Below, piece after piece: positions 25,269 through 37,700 of a stretch of 64,000 bases of DNA. Both the position numbers and the translations under genes were made by a program. Every line of letters begins with the position of its first letter. Position 1 is the first letter of the stretch. The stretch spans positions 74,301,283-74,365,282 of the forward strand of contig CM035235.1 in the NCBI GenBank assembly GCA_020226215.1, read 5' to 3'. Origin of the DNA: Sindora glabra. Its lineage: Eukaryota; Streptophyta; Magnoliopsida; Fabales; Fabaceae. Below the pieces are notes generated by a model. It worked only from the letters and a program-made list of their open reading frames with translations, was not told where the DNA came from and did not search any database.

Positions 25269-28200
25269 TTACACAACCTGGTAATTTTCTGTCACCAATT
25301 GGGTTCTCTGAGAATATTTGGGGGTATTACCACCCTGTAAAGGTATGACGCTGACGACCTGAAATCGCAAGCACAAGAAGATGAGTTTACATAGAAGCTA
25401 CTGAATTTGGCCATTTCAACCAGAATAGCAAGGACCACAACTAAAGAGGCACGAAAAGAAAGAAAAATTCAAACCAACCTTAAGGTCACTGAATGTCTCA
25501 GTTGCTGAAAATCGGACAGAAATGGGGAAGAATGCAGATGAATCAGCTAGTGGAACAACAAACTCCATTGACCCACTGCCGCAATAAATTGAAGTCAGAC
25601 AAAACAAATCCAATAACATAAACATAATCACACTGCAGCGGTTTTAGCTCTTAACAATAATAATATACCTTCTATTTGAATTATCGATAAGAAGAATTGA
25701 CCACTCCAAGATGGAATTCCTTGAGTCAAACCTGCAAGGTCAATGTTTAAAAAGGTTTTCACCCAGGAAAGAAATGAGAATGCAACATGAATTATACAAT
25801 GCTTTACAATAATTAAAAATATCAAAAAATAAATATGACAACATTTTTACTACTACACTTCAGTCCCCATTAGATGCCACTGCTTCTAACAAAACTAGCC
25901 GATTTCAACAACGTAAGACAAATTCCCTTGAGAAAACAAAATGAAACACTTTCCAATTGCTCTTAAAATTTCAAAACTGAATGCGAATTAGATTAATCCT
26001 CACTTCCCTGAAGTTACTCTAGTGGAATAAATCTATATTTCTCACCTCCATTCTCCATCAATTTGCTTTACAGATGGCGCCTCTCTCAGAGCTGGAAGAG
26101 GCACTGAGATCACAACATTTCGAAGATCGAACATTGATGAAGCTTCATATTCAATGCTGACATAAGTCTCATTTCCTGAACTAGAGGGCCAGCAGTTGAC
26201 TGAAACACAAGTGATTTACACAACTGAATTGTTAGTGAATAATTGAAAGAACACAGGCTTTAAATTAAATCAGTACTAGCATGAGCTCACTTGTCAGTGG
26301 CACCATCGACTCATCTGTGCTTTGCATTCTCCACTTCAAAAGGCCAACACCTGCTGCATCACCAGCTTGACCAGTAGGAAAAGGCCTATTTGGATCTTTT
26401 AGGCCAAGTATATTTTCATTAGAAAATAATTCTTTATTCATGTTAGGGTGTGTTTTGAAAAGGATGCCTGGATTCCCTCCAGTTGCAACCTGCAAATAAT
26501 AATAATAATAATAAAAATAAAAATAAAAAGGAAGAAAAAAACGGAAAAAAACATGAAAATGACATAATTTTAATATCTTTTGAGATACAAATTTGCAGGG
26601 TCAGGTTCCCCTCATTTTAGCAAAAAGCTGATGTGTAGAGGAAAGACTAACAAAAAATCTCCACACATGGGACAAGGCTTTTGGGTACCCAAATTTTTTA
26701 TCGCCCATTAACCTAGGAATTCCATCCTATTGCCTATCACGATTTCTTGGTACTCTGTTTTCTCCTAACATAACAGCAATATGATTATAGCAAGTGGGAG
26801 GATTCCAATTTAAATTTGTATTCACAGACAGTGCTTTAAAAGACTGTATGAGCACTTAAGCATTCACAAAGAGTGTTTCAAAAGTTATCTCACTTCTATT
26901 AAAAATTAGAATTCTAACATATTCATAACCCTATTTTCTTTTCTTTTTGTCATTTAAGTGCATCAAATTCTACTCACCTTGATCATCTCATATATGCCTA
27001 AAATATAATGTCTTCTAAGACTTTGAAGCGAATTATTAGAACCCTTAAGCACTTAGTATGCTTTCCAAAAATTTATCCATAGGAAAGCCAGATAACAGTT
27101 AACACTAACAATCCCTGCTGGCCTCCATATACAACGAATGCAAACCAGATCAAGACAGTAATGGTAATTAGTTTCTAATTTAAAAAAAAAAAAAGAACAA
27201 TAAATAAATTGTCAAACTTTCGTTTAATGCTTGATATAGCATTCTTTTTACCATTCATGCTAAGATTTATTGACAAATGCATAATTTTTCATGTCAACAA
27301 GCAAATCTCTATACAAGACACAATACACAGGTTTACAAGATAATAAAAATGTGCTCAGAACCATATATTGAACAAAGAGATACCTGAACTTGAATATGGC
27401 CATCCTCTTGGTTAAGAATTTGAAGTGACAATTGACCTTGAACATCAAAATTACTCACTCCACCATCCCGTTTTAGTGTGACATTTAGTTTCTCCTCAAC
27501 AGTTAAAGTGATGGGATCAGTAAGTGGTGGGGCAGCTGGCTTAGACTGGCCAAGTTTTGGCTGGACATCTTCAAGAATGACTTCACCTTCTGCTTTAAGT
27601 GATTCCAAGAATTGGTTCGTCCTTTGAGATTTACCAAGCTGCATACCAAGACCTTTGGGTGGTGCAGTAGCAGATGAGGGTGGGCGACCTGAAGATTATG
27701 GGAGCATAAAAGTGTAAAGAGTGCTGTTTAATGAATATAAAATTCCTGAATTACATCTGAAGATTATGGGAGCATAAAAGTGTAAAGAGTGCTGTTTAAT
27801 GAATATAAAACTCCTAAATTACTCTTAATCCTGGCTGAGAATAAAATATTCCATTTAACAATGAAGCAATTTCAGATTATATGTTTTCACCAAACACAGT
27901 TATCCCTCAGGTATTTAATATGCACAAAAAACCATCCTATCTATGTCCATGAGTATTTTTAGGAAAAAATTCATTTTAAAAAATATACGTCATAACTCAT
28001 TAAATTTGAAAGCATTTAGAGGAATTCAAGAAAATGCATGAAAGCCAACCTTTGGATTTGGTAGTAAAGGAATCGAGGTCAGTTGTTAATCCAAAACCAG
28101 AGCCACTTCCAAAACCACTTGAATTGCTAGATATGCTCATATCATTGAAGCTACTTTCAAGTCTTCCAGAACCCATTGACTGTAATGACATAAATCCTCC

Positions 28201-30233
28201 TTTATCGCCTCTGTTCTTTTCAATCTGTAGGACACATGCAACCATTTTGGTAAATGATGTGCACTGAAAGTTTAAAATATGAGTATTATAAGACAAAGAT
28301 ACATTACGCCTTACACCCATACCTTGCTTTTATCAATCTCACTAGCCTTCCGCTTCATGATATCCTTAGTTTCATTTATCTTGCTCTGCATAACCATTTT
28401 GTGCAACTTCTCTTCATGACTCTCCATCTCACAGTATTGCTTTACCTGGGCAACAGTCACATTTTCCTTGTGCCCAAGAGAGATGACTTCATCAAAGGCA
28501 AAGATCAGCTCAAAAGCAGTCTTGCAAATACCCTCCTCATCAAGGGAGTAAGAATATTCAGGCACCTAGAAATGTCAAGGACACAACGAATTGTATACAC
28601 AACATCTCACAAAAACTATAAACAGGGCATAAACCAAGACAATGAAAGCTAATATAACTCCCCTTGCCAGACAATGAGATCAATATTCAACTGTCCAAAA
28701 GCATCTTGCAAGAATCAATGTTACTAAATGTAATTTTTAAAAAGTAAAAAATATGCACTAGAAGAATCTACCAAAAGATCTTCAAGGGAAGTCCAAAATG
28801 GTGGGAAGTATCATAGATAAAGCATGGACCAGTTTCCAAATCAAGACAAGCAAGCCCACAATGAGTTTAGACACAGATAATCATTCTTCTAATCAGACAA
28901 GGAAACCAAGCCGTTATATAAGGTAACTGACTTAAAGACATAAGAAATCAAATCCAAAGAATCACAACAAGGATACAAGCTTAGAGAGAAGTCTCAGAGT
29001 CTCCAAATCTTCTAGTATATTGCTCTGTTTGTTTGTTACAAGAAGCAGGTAAAGTGCTTCAATTGGTTGATAAACATAACGCACATTCTCAGTCTCCACA
29101 TATGTGTGTTGTTTTCCAGTGCCTACCAACTTGGGAAAGGCAGCTAGAAGGCCCTCAATTCTTATTCGAGACATATCCACAAACTGCCGAGAGACAAGCA
29201 CTGGAAACAAAGCATAGATTTGGTGTCACCAAAACATATCAATGTTCAATCCACATATATTTAAACAATTATCAGATTAAAAACAATTCCAGGTCTAGCT
29301 TTTTTGTGTGGGACAAGATTATCTTTGTCAATTCAATTTGGCTTCGAATCAATGGTCCCTTTGTCACTGTGCTTTGGCTGAAAACAAGAAACATGAATAA
29401 AAAGAGGGTGTGAAGAGGGAGCTCACCTTTGCCAGATTTGCTTACAATGGATGCAGCTAGGACAACCTGTAAGACAAACATTAAAAACATCACAATCAAC
29501 TAGGGTGTATGATGATCCAAATCAAGTTGCAAAACGTATTTCTTCTACAACTTATGATTATGTGTGTTTTATGACCTTATGATGCAAACAATATGAGCAT
29601 CAAGCAAACATAAGCTTGAATACGAATGCTTCACTATCATGGCATATTTTTTTGTATTGGCGCATATTGACATGCTGCATAGGTCTAAGTAAACTAATAC
29701 TGCTTAGGACTACCAGGCTTAGCCAGCTTGTTCCAGCATTGCAGAAATTTGAAGTAAATCAATACTGCCTGGAACTTCAAGGTGTAACCAGCTGCTAATA
29801 TAACCTATTTCAGCGTCTTGAATTTCAATGTTAGGCATAATGTAGTTTCCTATTCTTCCAAAACTGAGATTTCGTCCCTTTTTAATATGATCTCCATTAG
29901 GTGTGATGAGTCTAGTATTAAAAAAGCTCCATATCATTAGGACCAAAATTCAAATCCTAATCTGTAAAGACTGAGGAGTAGATAACATTATACAACTCAA
30001 TAGTTTTATCAAAACCAATTTCTGATACACACACACACATATATATGTATGTATATATGTTACGGGAATAGGATTAATCATATGTAAGATAAGTTGATGT
30101 TGCTATTATCATATATAAGCTATAAATCCCAATCCCTAATTATTATAAAACAATAAATTATACAGACCTCAAGACATAAGTTTTAAGGAGAAATATTCAA
30201 AACGGAATATTAAACAAATAATCTGTTTACCAT
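25269..30233 (-). CDS. Coatomer subunit delta (delta-COP), complete, 11 coding exons
   Basis: Delta subunit of the COPI vesicle coat, which works on Golgi membranes in retrograde Golgi-to-ER and intra-Golgi transport as part of the F-subcomplex. Coding exons, in order: 30231-30233 (ATG only), 29427-29466, 28977-29200, 28323-28565, 28050-28224, 27384-27688, 26291-26489, 26046-26199, 25669-25731, 25479-25575, 25269-25358. All introns are GT-AG, phases agree, and the sum is 1,593 nt (530 residues), close to the usual length of about 527. The N-terminal longin-like domain is clear (SKSGKVLVSRQFVDMSRIRI, then PKLVGTGKQHTYVETENVRY), followed by a charged helix (QSKINETKDIMKRKASEIDK), a Gly/Ser linker, and the C-terminal mu-homology domain from about residue 285 (LTVEEKLNV, QLSLQILNQEDGHIQVQ, SGSMEFVVPLADSSAFFPIS, ending TENYQVV). 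The start is chosen because exon 2 supplies VVLAASIVSKSGK, which in this family follows the initiator Met directly. The family assignment is from remembered plant orthologues; function is family knowledge. Confidence 0.95.
27689..27824 (-). repeat. 68-bp tandem duplication over a delta-COP splice acceptor
   Basis: Two near-identical copies with period 68 begin at 27689 and 27757 (CTGAAGATTATGGGAGCATA in both). On the minus strand the motif ATAATCTTCAG is the 3' splice site used for the exon ending at 27688. The duplication gives a second identical-looking acceptor 68 nt upstream inside the intron. Confidence 0.85.
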
Positions 30234-30270
30234 CTTGGCTTATCAGGATATGGCAACCCGAAACCACCAA
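30231..30270 (-). other. Short delta-COP exon carrying 5' UTR and the start codon
   Basis: A 40-nt exon bounded by a pyrimidine-rich acceptor (TTTTTTTCCCAG) and the donor ATG|GTAAAC. The start codon at 30231-30233 is the last triplet of the exon, so all other coding sequence lies after an intron. It was located because the next exon opens in phase with the second codon and needs an upstream ATG at an exon end. Confidence 0.75.
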
Positions 30271-31448
30271 CTGGGAAAAAAATCAAGAGAGCTTGAGTTA
30301 ATGACCAATAAAGATGGACATTGTAAAAAATTTTAATATGATAATACAGAACATGATAAAAGCATACATCCAAAACAACATTCTTGATCAAGGAAGAAAA
30401 TTAACAAGATTACTAAACTCTGGGAAGTTGCAACCAAGTTTCTTTGACTTTTTTACTTTTATTCACTCTTTTCCTTCCTTTCTTCTTCCTTTCTCATATA
30501 TAAGTAAGACACACAGTTCAACTAAAAAGTAGAGATACCATTCAAAAGCATGGAGTAAACCAAGCAAACCTGACATTTACTTAGAAATTTCATTCACTGG
30601 AAAGACTAAAAATCAGCAGTTGTGGGTATGCAAGAAACTAAAATATTCAGATAAGATGATTTAAAATTATTTGTTTCTCTGAGCTTTGGACTTCATACTA
30701 CATTCCACCAACAACAAAACAATGTTTTCCATCCATTAACAGCAATCTAAGACTCCTAGCAACTTGCTGATTGATTAGTCTACAAGAATCCATAATGCAA
30801 TCCAGTGTAAATATACTATTTGGTCATTTTATGTATAAAGCCATGGTCAAGCAGATCTGCATTCACAGAGGTACAAGAACAAGTCTATAGACACAACACT
30901 ATCTATCTCCATATCAGCCAATGACTTATAGCCAGACTCTATTTTCGAAATGGTAAACGAAATTCAAATTCTATTGTCTCAAAAAGCTTGAAAATGTTTT
31001 GAAATACCGAGAACGCTATTTGATCGTCTTCCCAAACAATGAAGTAAACGATATAAACGTTTCCTGATTATTCAAAACACCTCTCTTCTCAAATGACACC
31101 CTCTAATGTCAGATCACATCCAAAGTAGAAAAAAAAGGCAAATCTAATATAGACAATTTAAAAAAAAAAAAGAACAGATTATGGAAGAGGGCAGAATTGC
31201 AGATCAGTGTCCAAAATGAAAAATGGTCAGCAAAATTCGATCCGAAACTGCACTTTGTCACTACACTCAATATGCCATCCAATGCAATTTCAACGATTAA
31301 ATCAAATCAAATTATAGATAAAAGTACATCAAAACCCAGAATTTTTTTGGAATCAGAGTCCCAAAAGTGAGATCCGTGCATTAAGAGAGCATGAACTAAC
31401 GAGGAGGGCAACAAACAATGAAAGGATGAATTGTAAGCAAGATCTTAC

Positions 31449-31550
31449 CTCGAGCTACTGCTCCCACTGCTTCTTCTTCTTCTCCGTGTCCGAAGCAAAC
31501 CAAGGAGGAAGTTAGAGTCGTGAGCGATTTCTTACGAGCTCGAAGATAAA
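31449..31550 (-). other. Probable 5' UTR first exon of delta-COP
   Basis: A stretch with a GAAGAAGAAGAAG purine run ends in CTCGAG|GTAAGATC, a good donor at 31448-31444, with no in-frame ATG that would be used. It is placed as the leader exon upstream of the ATG exon at 30231-30270. The 5' end (transcription start) cannot be seen and is approximate. Confidence 0.5.
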
Positions 31551-32264
31551 TTTTCGTTGAATATATTTTCGGTCTGAAAGTAGATTTTGGGCTTATGGCC
31601 CTACTCTTTCAATCCATAAGAGCCCAAAGTTGAATATTACGAGTTTCTTTTTTATTATTACTAGTTACTGGTTTTTGCTAAAACATCCTCTCTTCTATTT
31701 ATGAAAAAATGGAAAAAATATTAGCACCTCTTTACCTTCTATTTTTGAAAATAATTTTTAAACATTTTTTATTTTTAAAAAATAAAATAATATGTTTGAT
31801 AATTTATTTTTTAAATCTCTTTTTAAAAATTGTAATTCAAAATATGTAACTTAAAAAGAGAAAAACAAAATAACTTTTTGCCATTTTCTGAATTTGTTCT
31901 GTTATTCTATATATAAATTTTATAATTAGATAAAACATTTTCATGTTTATAACACCTTTTATTCTTTATTTTTTCCTCAATCCAAAAATAATTTTTAAAA
32001 ATATAAAAATAAAAATATATCTAAATACACTCTTCATTACCCCTTCAAATTTAAAAACTTGAAAATCACCTTGTTAAACTTTACAAAATTTAAAATTAAT
32101 ATTAATCATTCACTTAATTAATTATTTTATTAAATTATATGATTTTTTATAAAAATTTTAAATAAAAATAATAATATTACAGTATAATGAATTTTTTATC
32201 ATTCCTTTACATATAATTTCTATATTATATAATTAATAAAAAAATTAAATCATATATAAAGAAT
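31551..32264. other. Delta-COP upstream flank
   Basis: A moderately GC-containing proximal part to about 31,640, then AT-rich DNA with the dispersed repeat at 31735-32035. No clear TATA box placed. Confidence 0.4.
31735..32035 (+). repeat. Dispersed AT-rich repeat, copy 2
   Basis: Partner of 15120-15425, lying between the delta-COP promoter and the Mutator-like element; contains AACTTAAAAAGAGAAAAACA and AAAATATATCTAAATACACT. Confidence 0.6.
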
Positions 32265-32273
32265 TTTAATTAA

Positions 32274-32343
32274 GGCCAATTCTATCCTAACTAATTTTAA
32301 TTTTAGGATAAAGCTATCTTGCTGACGTGGTTGATTAACATCC
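32274..32343 (+). repeat. Left terminal inverted repeat of the Mutator-like element
   Basis: Begins GGCCAATTCTATCCTAACTA and ends around GATTAACATCC; pairs with the right end. Confidence 0.85.
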
Positions 32344-32414
32344 ATTGAATGTAAAATTCACCGAGATACACTATGCTCAATTCACCTATGACTAACACTC
32401 ATCAATTGCCTTTT

Positions 32415-32790
32415 GATTCAAGCTTTGCTCATAGAGGTTTGCTTGCAAAATGGGTAGAATGCTTTCCAATGATGACCAGTTAATAATGACCTCGGCATAG
32501 ATCACTATTATTGCATGATGGATCTACTTGATGATAGAAGAAAACTTAGATAAATTTTGGAAATTATTCATAGTATGCCATTTGAACTAGAAGCTAGCAT
32601 ATGACGTTCATTGCTTAGTGCTTGCAAATTTCATTCTAAGATGGACATGGGGAAGTATGTGATTGAACGACTTTTAGAAATGGAGCTTCATGTGATCAAT
32701 TCCATACATAGAGATGACTAATAATTGGGATGTGGATGAAGCTGAAAATATAATACGGAAAATGGAACATTTTCAAGCGAGGTAGTTTCC
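32415..32790 (+). pseudogene. Captured PPR protein gene fragment (decayed)
   Basis: The plus frame reads DHYYCMMDLLDDRRKLR, stop, ILEIIHSMPFELEASI, stop, RSLLSACKFHSKMDMGKYVI and ERLLEMELHVINSI. Plant PLS-class PPR proteins read HYACMVDLLGRAG, then ...MPFEPDASIWRSLLSACK and ...AERLLELEP at the junction of the last repeats and the E motif. Upstream, in another frame, AHRGLLAKW matches the SHRGLV step of the preceding repeat. Both stops are single-base decay sites; one replaces the W of IWRSLL. It is not functional. Confidence 0.8.
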
Positions 32791-33000
32791 TGAGTAAAGT
32801 ATGGTTCAAGTGCAAAGACATAACTAAATCAGTAAATGAAATAATGTATATCTAGGATTTTGACCTAGGTGCTTTATGCTCCACATTTTATATTGTTTGA
32901 TTAGATTATATGGTGATGATATGGTAAATGTTAATCAGCCATGGTTGTCAGTCATGGCTGCATTGAATAAATAGTGCATCAAGCAAATTGTGCATCAAAT

Positions 33001-33070
33001 AGGTGTTAATTAGCCATATCAACAAGGTATATTTACCCCAACATTAAAATTGGGTAGGATAGAATTGGCC
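33001..33070 (-). repeat. Right terminal inverted repeat of the Mutator-like element
   Basis: Read on the minus strand it begins GGCCAATTCTATCCTACCCA and matches the left end over about 70 bp. Confidence 0.85.
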
Positions 33071-33079
33071 TTTGATTAA

Positions 33080-33879
33080 ATACTTGTAAATAGTGATTGA
33101 ATTTATATGCGAAAAAATAATAAAATAAATATTTTATAATATTATGATTGGTACATCAATCAGTAATAAAATGAACATTTCATTCAATTTCTTTGATTTG
33201 TACATCAAATAATGCAAGCATGAAATGAATAATAATAATGATAATAATATCTTTGTCATAAAAAGATAAGTGAAACAATTTGTTAAAAATCCAAATTACA
33301 GAGAAGTCATAACTCTATTAAGTGGTTTCTTTTGGCATCGAGTTACAGGTGACTCCATCCTAACCTTCAATTCGGCTTTACCACATTTTCTCTCTCCATC
33401 ACGCCATTGGCAAGCCAATAACTGAGCAAAGAAAGTTTCCCCGTTATTAAAAAGAGGAAAAAACTCACGCATCCTCTGGTTGTTCTAGTAACATAATATT
33501 CTGATTATTTTCTCAAATGGAACATCTTATCCTAAAAAAAGGTTTTTTAATTTTGTGGTTGTCGAGTAGGTTCAGAGCTAAGACGGGTTTGGAGCAGCTA
33601 GTTCCTTGAGGTAATTTGGATGATAGAGTCCCAATACATGATGTTGATGAGATTAACAGTGATGTTGTATCATATTATAATTATAATCATAATAAATGGC
33701 TCTAGCCTGTGATACTACCGTTTTATTAATATTGTTTTGTAATCTCGACATCCTGCAGTCTCACCAGGACTTGTGTGAGGGCTTGTATGTTCTACCCAAA
33801 TATATATTCTTTATGTCATCTTCGTTAGGAGGACCATAAGATCCTTATTTCTAACACGAGACACATCCTAGTTAGAGAA
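33080..33879. other. Intergenic DNA, possibly old transposon sequence
   Basis: Between the Mutator-like element and the GC-island element; no frame or terminal repeats identified. Confidence 0.4.
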
Positions 33880-34360
33880 TCGCACAACCCGATGAATCCG
33901 ACCCGAAAAAATAGAGTATTTGAACTTTTTTTTTTCCGATAGGACTTTTTTTATAGCTCAATTAATAATTGAGCCAAGCTCGGACCAAGGCAAAAAAACT
34001 CGATAGGCCCGGCCCGGCCCAATTATAATAATTTATTTTTAATAATATAATTATATATTAGAAAATATAATTATATCTAATTTTTAATATAAAAAATATT
34101 AATTTAACATATTAAATATTTTATATATTTAAATATCATATTATCTCTTTAAATATATATATATATTTTCTATTTTAAAATTTTATTTTTTATTAAAAAA
34201 TAAAAAAAATTATATTTCGGGCTTACGGGACTTTTAATTAAAAAATCGGACCGGGCCGGGCCAAATTTTTTTGAAACATAATCGGGTCAGGCCGGGTTCG
34301 GGCCATCAATTTTTTTGATTTGGCCCAGATGGCCCGACCCAGCCCACGTACACCTTTAAT
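33880..34360. repeat. GC-island inverted-repeat element
   Basis: Short GC-rich blocks stand out in AT-rich DNA: GGCCCGGCCCGGCCCAATT near 34007 and its near-reverse CGGACCGGGCCGGGCCAAAT near 34247, plus GGCCGGGTTCGGGCC and GGCCCGACCCAGCCC to the right and AACCCGATGAATCCGACCCG to the left. The right end GTACACCTTTAAT resembles the ends of a common class of plant non-autonomous elements with GGGTCGGGCC sequence. Class not assigned. Confidence 0.5.
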
Positions 34361-34726
34361 CCTGACTATGCTACAGCAACAGTTGAAAAGTGGTGTTTTT
34401 TTTTTTTTTTATTTCAATCACTGCTCCTAGCCGATGACAATCAGTTGGAAGCATTGAGAATGTCGCAAACAATAACTTAGGCAATAGGCTTGACACGAAG
34501 GCAGTGAACAAATAGAGAAAAACTCATGATGCATTCCGGCTGCTCAACCTTCTAAACTTATATAATTATTTTAGGCTGTTTATCCCACTATCACCATGCA
34601 CTAATCATGGCAATAGTAGTTCATACCCTTGGGAAAACACAAGCCTTCAAGGAAACGGGAGAAACTTAAATATTGAGACACTTACAGGTCCTAGACAATC
34701 GACTAGCGAAGAACTGCTAGAATACA
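34361..34726 (-). other. MSI1 3' flank / 3' UTR
   Basis: DNA after the MSI1 stop, GC-richer than the intergenic average; the polyadenylation point cannot be fixed. Confidence 0.4.
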
Positions 34727-37700
34727 CTATGAGGGCTTTGTTGAATCTTCCGGCATATCATCTTCGTCATGGTATATGTTCTCTGCCATCTGCCATATTT
34801 GAAGTATGTTGTCTTCAGCCACGCTAGCAACAACCCAATCTTCACAAGGGTTCCAAGAGAAGTCAGATATTTTACTTGTATGACCACCATGAATAAAGAG
34901 CAATTCGGGTGGACCATCTTCAGCATCCTCTGGTGTCTGCTCTTCATCGATCCTTCAGAATCAACAAGAATGCTTAGTTATAGAGGCAAATGTACATCCC
35001 TTGTCATCCGCAAATTTAAAAACAGGACCATATGAACTGATTACATCCACACAAGAAATAAAAGATCCATGACAAAAATCATATACATTGGCTATTGATA
35101 TTTTATAATAATTTAATTCCTTTGATAATAGAATTAGCCCTCAATAACTATTTTGAATCTGTGTTAATTGTGAATCCAGTACCAGATATATTTGAGCTGT
35201 ATTATATGCCATCCTTGATAATCTACTAGGAGAAGAAACAGAGCCAAGCACCTGGCCTGATATTGAGATATCCAAAACCTAAACTAATTGAAGGTAACCG
35301 TTGCCAGTAACTACAACCTCTCAATAACGTTAAGTCTACATAATGATATAATGTAAATAACTAAGAACCAACTATAACTGGATTGAAAATGATAAATCAG
35401 GACCATCATTGCTTCTATATATGCAAGCATTCCACTCGGGAAGCATCATTTAGAATAAACATGTTAAATAAAAACTAAACTAATAGCTATAAGTGATAAC
35501 ATCCATCAAAGTCCTGAGAATGGCATCAAGATTTCATAAAGCAATACCTGCTGAGATCCCACACCATAAGTCTCCTTCCAAGACAACAAGAAGCCAATAT
35601 AGTCTCATTCTTCGGGTTCCAGCCAACCTGGAAAACCTCTTCCCTGTTGTAAAAGAGTGATAATGTCAGATAAGCAATAAATATTGACACAACCAGACAT
35701 AACTTTAAAAAGATCCAAGGATGATTCTTACTTGTGACAATCAAAGGTGTGTAGAGCAGTACTGATCTTCCTCAGATCAAACAGCTTCACAGTTTTATCA
35801 GTAGAACCAGTTGCTACAACCCAATCATTAAAGGGATTGAAAGCCAAGCAGTTCACCTAATAATACACACCACATTAGAAAAATACAAATAAGTGATATC
35901 TAGTAAAGTATGAGCTTATTTTATATTTCTTGAAATTAGCCCAAAGGTACTGATCTTCATTGAACTAAGAACCAACAAAAGCACAAAGGGAAAAACATAA
36001 TAAAAAGACAGGCAGGAAATGAGAAAAGGATGAAAATCCTCACGAAATATGGTCTTGTGGGCCTTACATAAAAAACTTGTGCAGACTTGGGCCTTTAATC
36101 TTTTGAGTTGAAGATTTTCTAAAAGAAAAAGGATAGGCTTTTTGTCTGCAATTGAACACATACCCAGGTGAATTGAAAAGTCACAATGATTATAGTAGCC
36201 ATTATAGTAACTTTAACCTTTAGAAGGAGAATAGTTAAATACAAATTTAGTAAATTTTCCTAATCATCTTAAGATTTTATCACATGATTTATGAGTTTAT
36301 AACTAATTTAAGACATTTTGGTTAACTTTGGCATCTGTTGTAGCTTCCATTATTTCCATGCATGGCATTAGATTTACGATAGTCTTGGATTAAATCACTA
36401 TTTGTATATTTCCATCATGTTACAGTCATAAGCATCTTTTCAATTCTATTTTTTACTTAACTATCACATTAATACTGTATCTTACTATAAAGCGTACAAT
36501 ACAATTCAAAATCTACAATTTGGAAAACAAAAACATGAGGGAAAGAGAGAGATCTTAATAAGCACCTCACTTTGATGAGCAACTACAGATTGGACAGGCT
36601 TGCTAACTGATGGAGTCCGAAGATCCCATACGAGCAAGTATTGATCATCACCAACAGAACCAAATAAGTATTCATGCCTCAAATGCCATGCCACATCTTC
36701 TACAACACCTTCATGAACCTGTACAGAATAGTGAAACTACTATCATGTGTATGTTGATATTAGAGAAATTTACAACCATTTTTTCTTAGATGGTGTAATT
36801 TGAAAATTTTATGTGCAATGAATCTGAGCCTATCATGCAAGATGCTTAAACTATTTTCCTAAAGAATAAGACATGGAAACAGCGCAACATAAGATTACTT
36901 GGCAGAATAATATTCCAGCAGTACTTCTAATTTTCCAGTAGCAAAGGCAGACACAACAAGTAGTGGGCCCCACTTGCTGCATGCTAAGTCTGCATCTCTC
37001 CTACATCCAGATTGATCAACTCAGGGTATCGTGATTCTTGATCTTGATCCTAACTCCCCCATTTTTCAAATTTTTATCACACCTTCACAAAATTCACATC
37101 TATAGAAGCTCATGCAAAACTCAAGCCTGATAAAACACATCATCTATGGAGAAACCTTTCACTGATTGGGTGGGCTAAATTTGCAACTACCCAAATTGAC
37201 ATTTTTTATTTGTTACTAAATTGGTGTTGTGGTTTACCAATGTGATTGCAATTTGCCATAGAAACTATGCAATTTATGTTGACTCAACAGATGTGTCCTT
37301 TCATGTCACCTTATCCATAGACAGTGAAACCTCTTGTAATGCTCAAAATTAGGGTTTCAAAATTCTCGGATTATGGAAAATATCCTCATAAGCAACCAAA
37401 AAAAGTTAACTGGTACATTTTATACTTCATCCCATCACACAAGAATCCCATGTTCAAGGGGAAAAATGTTACCAAAAATATTAAATCATCATGTTAGTAA
37501 CAATTACAAAGACCAATTCATAGAGCAGTTACGCTTTCAATATAAGGAAAAACTTGAGAAGTAAATTAACAATAATGGCCAAAATAGTAGTTTAGCCTCA
37601 TGTAACAAAAAGAGAATAAGTTCAGACAGGTTGTGGATAAAAAAAAAAAAAAGAAATAGAAAGGAGAAGGAAGAGTAGAGTTCACACCAAAACCAAGCAA

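Larger units (their letters stand above)
32274..33070. mobile_element. Mutator-like element (Pack-MULE) carrying a PPR gene fragment
   Basis: Both ends begin GGCCAATTCTATCCTA and stay similar for about 70 bp as terminal inverted repeats (about 55 of 70 positions match by eye). The flanks are TTTAATTAA (32265-32273) and TTTGATTAA (33071-33079), a 9-bp target duplication with one change. Nine-bp duplications and long inverted repeats mark Mutator elements. No transposase is visible in the 797 bp; the inside is a decayed PPR gene piece. Confidence 0.85.

Noticed and set aside
29033..29413. Plus-strand open frame of 126 codons
   Set aside because: Antisense to a delta-COP exon and adjoining intron.
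34769..35035. Plus-strand open frame over the last MSI1 exon
   Set aside because: It is antisense to a conserved MSI1 exon.
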